Positions 57,875 to 64,000 of a stretch of 64,000 nucleotides of DNA are shown in pieces. The DNA lies in NCBI GenBank assembly GCA_009599575.1, contig VWND01000067.1:1600048-1664047 (forward strand), read 5' to 3'. The stretch is from Blumeriella jaapii (taxonomy: Eukaryota; Ascomycota; Leotiomycetes; Helotiales; Drepanopezizaceae). The translations under genes were made by a program, and so were the position numbers. Numbering within the stretch: the stretch's first letter is position 1; each line of letters opens with the position of its first letter. Below the pieces are notes generated by a model. That model made no database searches, had not been told where the DNA came from, and worked only from the letters and a program-made list of their open reading frames with translations.

Positions 57875-59635
57875 AAAATACCGAGTAACCGGCAGGGAAA
57901 ATCATATAATAAGTGAAAAAAGGTATTAACTAAAATGAGCAAAATAAAAATTAACGACTAAATTGCAGAAGAATAAATATTTTTACGAAATTTAATATAT
58001 TATAAAAAATAATTTTAAAATAAGAATAAAAGTATAAAATAAGCAAAATAAAAATAACGGTAAAATAAATTTAAGTAATAAAAATTTTGTAAAAATGAAA
58101 TATTTAAAAAAAAAACTCTTAAATTAAATAGCGTATAAAATACGAGAATTATTATAAAAATAATTATAAAATAAAAAATTTAATAAATTAATTTAAAAAA
58201 AAACTTTAGTTATGAAAAAAAAACTAGTTGATTAAAAAACAGCGGATAGCGTAATAAAAAAAAACCTTTATTTATATAAATATATAAAAAAAAATAGTAT
58301 AAATATTAAAAAAAAAAATTAAAATATTAAAAAAATAAAAATAATTAGTATAAAATAAGATATATATTTTTAAAAATTAATATTTAAATAAAAAAGATTT
58401 TTTTTAATAAAAAAACAAAGCGGTAGCGTTTAAGTTATGAAAAATAATATAATTAAAAATTAAAACTTATATTAAAATAAAAGCAGATGGTGTATATATT
58501 ATAAGAAAAAAATATTATTAGAAAAATGATTTAAATTATAATAAACAGAAGGTGGTATTTAAATTATAAAGATTTATAATATAAATAAGTAAAACAAAAA
58601 GACAAAAATTATATAATATAATAGAAAAAGTAAAAAGAAATTTTAAAAATTATAAAAATAAAATATATATAATAAAATAAATAAAAAGTAAAACTTATAT
58701 TTCGGAAAAATTAATTTTTTAAATATATAATTAAATAAGAAAAAAAAAAGACTTATAAGTTCTAAGGAAATAATATATAAATCAAAATATAATATTATAA
58801 TAAAATAGGCAAAAATAGCGTATAAATTATAATTACATAATATATAAATTAAATAATATATAAATAAATAAAGGAAATAATATATAAATTAAATAATATA
58901 TAAATTAAATAATATATAAATTAAATAATATATAAATTAAATATTTATCATATTTAATAAATAAATAAATAAAAAAATAGCGTATAAAATAAAAGGAAGA
59001 TAAATATAAATAGAAAAAAAAAAACTTATATTACAAAAAACAAGGTGGCGTTTAATTTATAATAAATAAATATATAAATAAATATATATCAGAAAAAGGT
59101 ATAAATAATAATTATAAAAGAAAATTAATATATAATATAATATAAATTATAAAAAATTAAAATAAAAATCTAAAGAAATACATTTATAATACAAAAGACA
59201 AAAAAAAATAGCCTAAAATTTAAAAACAATAATATAAAAATCGAAAAAAAAAAAAAAAAAAAAAAAAATAATAAAAAAGACAAAAAAATCAGCTTAAAAT
59301 TCATAAAAAAAAAAGAATATAAATTAAAAATTTAAAGTATATAATAATTTAAACTGGATATAGCGTATATATTATAAGAAATAATAATATAAATAAATAA
59401 AGTTTAATTTAAATTAAAAGAAAACGGGGGGGGGGGGGTGGCGTTCAAACTATAAATTTTTTATTTATAAATAAATAAAAAAAATAAAAAAAAAATTTCA
59501 AAAATAAAAAAAGCAAAAGATATGAAAACATATTAAAATAAAATATACATAATAAAACCAGCAGAAAATAGCGTATATAAATTATAATAAAAAGATTTAT
59601 TAAAAGATTTGCAACGGATAGCGTTTATTATAAAA

Positions 59636-60045
59636 TAAAAATAAAAATAAAAATAAAATAAAATAAAATAGAAATAAAATAGAAATAAAATAGAAATAAA
59701 ATAGAAATAAAATAGAAATAAAATAGAAGTAAAATAGAAATAAAATAGAATAGAAAAAATAGAAATAAAATAGAAATAAAATAGAAATAAAATAGAAATA
59801 AAATAGAAATAAAATAGAAATAAAATAGAAATAAAATAGAAATAAAATAGAAATAAAATAGAAATAAAATAGAAATAAAATAGAAATAAAATAGAAATAA
59901 AATAGAAATAAAATAGAAATAAAATAGAAATAAAATAGAAATAAAATAGAAATAAAATAGAAATAAAATAGAAATAAAATAGAAATAAAAGTAAAGTAAA
60001 AGTAAACTAAAGTAAAAGTAAGATAGAAGTGAAATAAAAATAACC
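59636..60045. repeat. TAGAAATAAAA 11-bp microsatellite
   Basis: About 30 units of TAGAAATAAAA, very regular between 59770 and 59985, ending in AAGTAAAGTAAAAGT variants. The minus-strand open frame through it is a translation of the repeat. Confidence 0.9.
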
Positions 60046-60179
60046 AAAAGTAAAATAAAAGTTAATCAAAAACTAAAAAGAATTAAAGCGTTTGTATTAT
60101 AAGAAAGTAATATATAAATAAATCAAAAATTGTATAATAAAATAAGCAATAAAAATTGTTTAAATTGTAAAGAATAAAA

Positions 60180-60535
60180 AAAAAAAATAGAAATAAAATA
60201 CAAGTAAAATAAAATTGAAATAAAAATAAAATAAAAGTAATATAAAAGTAAAATAAAAGTAAAATAATAGTAAAACATTTGCATTATAAAAAAGTAATAT
60301 ATAATTAAATCAAAAATTATATAATATAATAAGTAATAGAAATCGTATAAGCTGTAAAGAATTAGAATAGAAATAAAATAAAAGTAAAAATAAAAGTAAA
60401 ATAAAAGTAAAATAAAAGTAAAATAAAAGTAAAAGTAAAATAAAAGTAAAATAAAAGTAAAAATAAAAAGTAAAAGTAAAATAAAAGTAAAATAAAGTAA
60501 AAAATAAAATTAAAATAGAAATATAATAAAAGTAA
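60180..60535. repeat. AAAATAAAAGT-type microsatellite
   Basis: Two arrays (about 60190-60265 and 60365-60500) of AAAATAAAAGT and close variants, separated by one satellite-like unit. They appear related to the 11-bp array to the left. Confidence 0.75.
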
Positions 60536-61829
60536 AGCGTTTGTATGTAAAAAAAAAATAAAATATAATTGAATTAAAAATTATATATAATAATATAAGC
60601 AATAGAAATCGTTTATATTGTAATAAATTAAAACAAAATTAAAATAGAAATAAAATAAATAATAAAATAAGCTACGAAAATCGTATATATTATAAAAGAA
60701 TAATATATGAATAAAATAGAAAAAAAAAAAAAAATAAAGAAGAAATGAAATAAAAATAAAATAGAAATAAAATAAAAGTAAAATAAAAGTAAAATGGAAA
60801 CAAAACAAAAGTAAACTGAAAATAAAATAAAAACAAAAAAATAAATTAGAGACAAATATAAAACAGAAATAAAATAAATAAAATAAAAAATAAAAAAAAC
60901 CATAGGGAGCGTATCTACTAAAAAAATTAATATATAAATAAATGTCCTAAAAAAAAAATATAATAAAACAAGTAATAAAAAATGTATAAATTGATTTGTT
61001 TCTATAAATAAATATAATATATTATAAAACAAGCAAAAAAAGGAGCGTACAAGTTATAAAAAAGTATTAATTATAATAATCAAAAGATAGCGTATAAAAG
61101 AAAAACTTAGTATTAAATAATTATTAAATTAAATAGAAAAGAATATTATTAAATAAATAAATAAAAGCTTATATATTATAAGGAAATAATATATAAGAAA
61201 AATAAATCAAAAAAAAAAACTAATAAATAAAATTAAAATTGTTAATTGAAAGAAAAAAAAAAAAAAAATAAAAAATAAAAAATAAAAATTATATTAAAAA
61301 ATAGGCAGAAGATAGCGTTGATAATTTAAAGAAAAAAAAATTATAAATAAAAAATATATATAATAATAAAATATGCAAAAAAAAGCGTTCCATAATATCA
61401 AAATAATAATATTTAAATAAAATATATTACAAAATAAATAATAAGAAGCGTATAAATTATTCGAAAATAAATATATAATTAAAAAATGAAATAAAATAAA
61501 AATGAAATATTTTATAAATTAGAAAGAAATAATTTGTAATAGATAAATGAACTTAAAGATATAATATATTAGATTATATAAAAGACAGCGTTTTTATTAT
61601 AACAAAATAAAATAAATAAAATTAATAAAAAAAATTAAATAAGAACGTATAAATTTAAAAGAAGGTTAGGGTTTATTAAGATTTTAATAAAATAAATCAT
61701 ACAATTAAATATGCAAAAAAAAATAATTCAAATTAGAAAAAAATTATATTTTAATAAAATATATAGCAAATATACAATGAAAAAGATGTAAATTGAAAGA
61801 ATAATAATATAGAAATAATATAACAGAAA

Positions 61830-62130
61830 AGGAGAAATTAAAAGCGGAGAAAAGGATAAGGGAAAAAATAGAGAACGAAAAAAAGGGAAAAAAGAGAGGA
61901 AGGGCGGGGGGAAAAGAAGCAAGGAAAAAAAGAGAGGAAAAAAGAGAGGAAAAAAAGAGGAAAAAAAAGAGAGAAAAAAGAGAGGAAAAAAAAGAGAGGA
62001 AAAAAGAGAGGAAAAAAGAGATTAAAAAAGAGATTAGGAAAAAAGATAAAAAAAAAGATAAAAAAAAAAAATATAATAAAAAAAGAGGAAAAAAAATATA
62101 TAAAAAAAAATATTAAAAATATATAAAAAA
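61830..62130. repeat. Long purine tract (GAGGAAAAAA units)
   Basis: About 270 bases almost without pyrimidines on the plus strand, with repeated AAAAAGAGAGGAAAAAAG and one G-rich interruption near 61905. It breaks the AT satellite; no gene. Confidence 0.8.
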
Positions 62131-62189
62131 ATATATTATAAAATGCATTCAAAATTATATTAAAAAATTTATTAAAATTTGATTAACAA

Positions 62190-62500
62190 AATATATTAAA
62201 AATGCAAAATATATTAACAAAATATATTAACAAAATATATTAACAAAATTTATTAACAAAATATATTAACAAAATATATTAGCAAAATATATTAACAAAA
62301 TATATTAACAGAATATATTAATAGAATATTATGAAAAATAAGAAAATATAAGAAAATATAATAAAATATAATAGAATATAATAGAATATAATAGAATATA
62401 ATGGAATATAATAGAATATAATAGAATATAATAAAATATAATAGAATATAATAGAATATAATAGAATATAACATAATATAATAGAATATAATAGAAAAAG
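62190..62500. repeat. AAATATATTAAC and AATAGAATAT microsatellites
   Basis: 62200-62320 is AAATATATTAAC repeated about ten times; 62340-62490 is AATAGAATAT repeated about fourteen times. The minus-strand frame 62292-62474 is the repeat translated. Confidence 0.85.
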
Positions 62501-63439
62501 TTATGAAAAGCGTATTAATTTAGAATAAATAAGAAATAAATAAAATATATAATAGAATAAGCAATGGAAATCGTATATAAATTATAAAGAATTAATATAT
62601 AATTAAAAAAAAGAAAAGAAAAAAAGCATATGATAAAATAAGCATAATATAGCGTATAAATTATAGAAAAAATAATATATAAACAGAATAAATAAAAATA
62701 AAAAATAAAAAAAAGCAAAAAAAAAATCGTAACAAATATGAAAAAGTAATATAAAAATAAAATATGTAACAAAATAAATAATAAAAGGCGTAAAAAGTAT
62801 GAAAAAGTTACATAGAAATAAAATATATAATAGATTAAGTAATAGAAAGCGTAAGTTTAATAAAAAAGTTATAAATAAATAAAATATAATGATGAAATAA
62901 GTAATAGAAAGCGTAAAAAAAAGTTATGAAAAAGTAATATAAAATAAAATTTATAATAAAATAAGTAACAGAAAGCGTAAATGTTAAGAAAAAGTTATAT
63001 ATAAATAAAATATATAATAAAAAATAAGTAATAGAAAGCGTAAATGGTAAAAAGAAAATATAAGAAAAAAAATATAAAAGGGCATAGGAAGCGTAAATAT
63101 TATGAAAAAGTTATATGTAAATAAAATATATAATGAAATAAGTAATAGAAAGCGTAAATGGTAAAAAAAGAAAATATAAGAAAAAAATATAAAAGGGCAT
63201 AGGAAGCGTAAATATTATGAAAAAAAATATATGTAAATAAAATATATAATGAAATAAGTAATAGAAAGCGTAAAAAGTTATGAGAAAGTAATATATATAA
63301 AAAATATATAATAAAAATATATAATAAAATATATAATAAAATATATAATAAAATAAGTAATAAAATATATAATAAAATAAGTAATAAAATAAGTAATAAA
63401 ATAAGTAATAAAATAAGTAATAAAAAGCGTAAATAGTAA

Positions 63440-63620
63440 AAAGAAAAATATAAAAGAAAATATAAAAGAAAATATAAAAGAAAATATAAAAGAAAATATA
63501 AAAGAAAATATAAAAGAAAATATAAAAGAAAATATAAAAGAAAATATAAAGAAAAAATAAAAAAAAAAAAAAAAATATAAAAGAAAATATAAAAGAAAAA
63601 TATAAAAGAAAATATAAAAG
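63440..63620. repeat. AAAATATAAAAG microsatellite
   Basis: About twelve units of AAAATATAAAAG inside the GCGTA satellite, with a second short run near 63725-63765. Confidence 0.85.
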
Positions 63621-64000
63621 AAAATAAAATTGAAAGCGTAAATGTTATAAAAAAGTTATATATAAATAAAATATAAAAATAAAATAAGTATTAAAAAGCG
63701 TAAATGTTTTAAAAAAATTATATATAAATATAAAAGAAAATATAAAAGAAAATATAAAAGAAAATAGAAAAAGAAAATAAAATTGAAAGCGTAAATGTTA
63801 TAAAAAAGTTATATATAAATAAAATATAAAATAAAATAAGTATTAAAAAGCGTAAATGTTTTAAAAAAATTATATATAAATAAAATATAAAATAAAATAA
63901 GCAATGGAAAGTGTAAAAAGTAATATAAAATAAAAATATATAATAAAAAAAGGAATATAAAAAAGTAATATGTAAATAAAATATATAATAAAATAAAAAA

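Larger units (their letters stand above)
56500..64000. repeat. Degenerate ~55-70-bp AT-rich satellite marked by GCGTA
   Basis: A block GCGTA (or GCGTT, CGTAT) followed by AAAT, TTATAAAAAAGT, then ATATATAAATAA and AAAATATATAATAAAATAAG recurs through 7.5 kb. Clear examples are near 56518, 56793, 58120, 58806, 58976, 59351, 59568, 61085, 61447, 62505, 62650, 62845, 62970, 63033, 63090, 63205, 63627, 63787 and 63848. Near the right end spacing is 55-70 bp and units are most alike; to the left they are diverged and interrupted by microsatellites. Apart from the GCG/CG the unit contains almost no G+C other than GAAAG. No gene; open frames here come from simple repeats. Confidence 0.7.

Noticed and set aside
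59628..60047. 139-codon minus-strand membrane-like protein
   Set aside because: The periodic YFYFISILFL-type peptide is the 11-bp microsatellite translated.
60581..62772. Hydrophobic minus-strand frames
   Set aside because: All fall in A-rich simple repeats, where the complementary strand encodes F, L, I and Y without stops by composition.
1..64000. Mitochondrial or bacterial origin (very high A+T)
   Set aside because: Nuclear-type LTR retrotransposons with TSDs, RIP-like decay and a fungal subtelomeric helicase argue for a fungal nuclear chromosome; no rRNA or respiratory gene is present.

Overview
The window looks like a chromosome-end or other heterochromatic block of a filamentous ascomycete (Pezizomycotina). 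The evidence is a set of LTR retrotransposons of fungal Ty3/Gypsy and Ty1/Copia type, saturated with transition mutations of the repeat-induced point mutation (RIP) kind, plus a degenerate fungal RecQ-like helicase of the telomere-linked type beside several satellite arrays. No intact housekeeping gene is visible. Nearly every short reading frame in the first 44 kb is a remnant inside a dead retroelement. The species cannot be read from the sequence.

Bases 1-35186 form a nest of insertions that can be resolved from LTR pairs and target-site duplications (TSDs). From outside to inside: an old fragment of family A (35040-35186); a plus-strand Gypsy copy D3 (right remnant 33998-35039); a minus-strand D2 (2010-4080 plus 5' LTR 33747-33997); a minus-strand Copia element C (4081-33746, TSD GCTAG); a plus-strand Gypsy element A1 (8167-31883, TSD ATAA); a plus-strand chromodomain Gypsy element E (11500-23904, TSD AAAGT); and a plus-strand Gypsy element D1 (12216-18626, TSD GCTTG). 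Coding parts are recognisable as gag, protease, reverse transcriptase (RT), RNase H and integrase, but they carry many TAA/TAG stops and damaged catalytic residues. A1 also carries an unidentified coding block of about 3 kb downstream of integrase.

Bases 35192-43990 hold two more degenerate Gypsy elements, plus-strand F and minus-strand G2. They meet tail to tail inside their integrase genes near 39.95 kb with no LTR between them. Bases 43921-45020 are a roughly 187-bp satellite with a telomere-like CTAACCCTAA motif in most units, followed by a very regular 206-bp satellite (45047-47940, about 14 units). A GC-richer, hairpin-rich segment with Pol III-like boxes (48061-48330) and a C-rich minisatellite (48480-48645) come next.

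Bases 48713-53590 encode a telomere-linked RecQ-type helicase in pieces: two C2H2-like zinc fingers, the helicase core, and C-terminal cysteine clusters. It is split by several one-base frameshifts, and motifs I, II and VI differ from the family in a G-to-A pattern. The rest of the window (53.6-64 kb) is extremely AT-rich: hexamer and 10-12-bp microsatellites, a diverged ~300-bp repeat marked by GAAAACGC, one tRNA-sized GC-richer block at 55801, and from about 56.5 kb to the end a degenerate ~55-70-bp satellite whose main conserved G/C feature is GCGTA.
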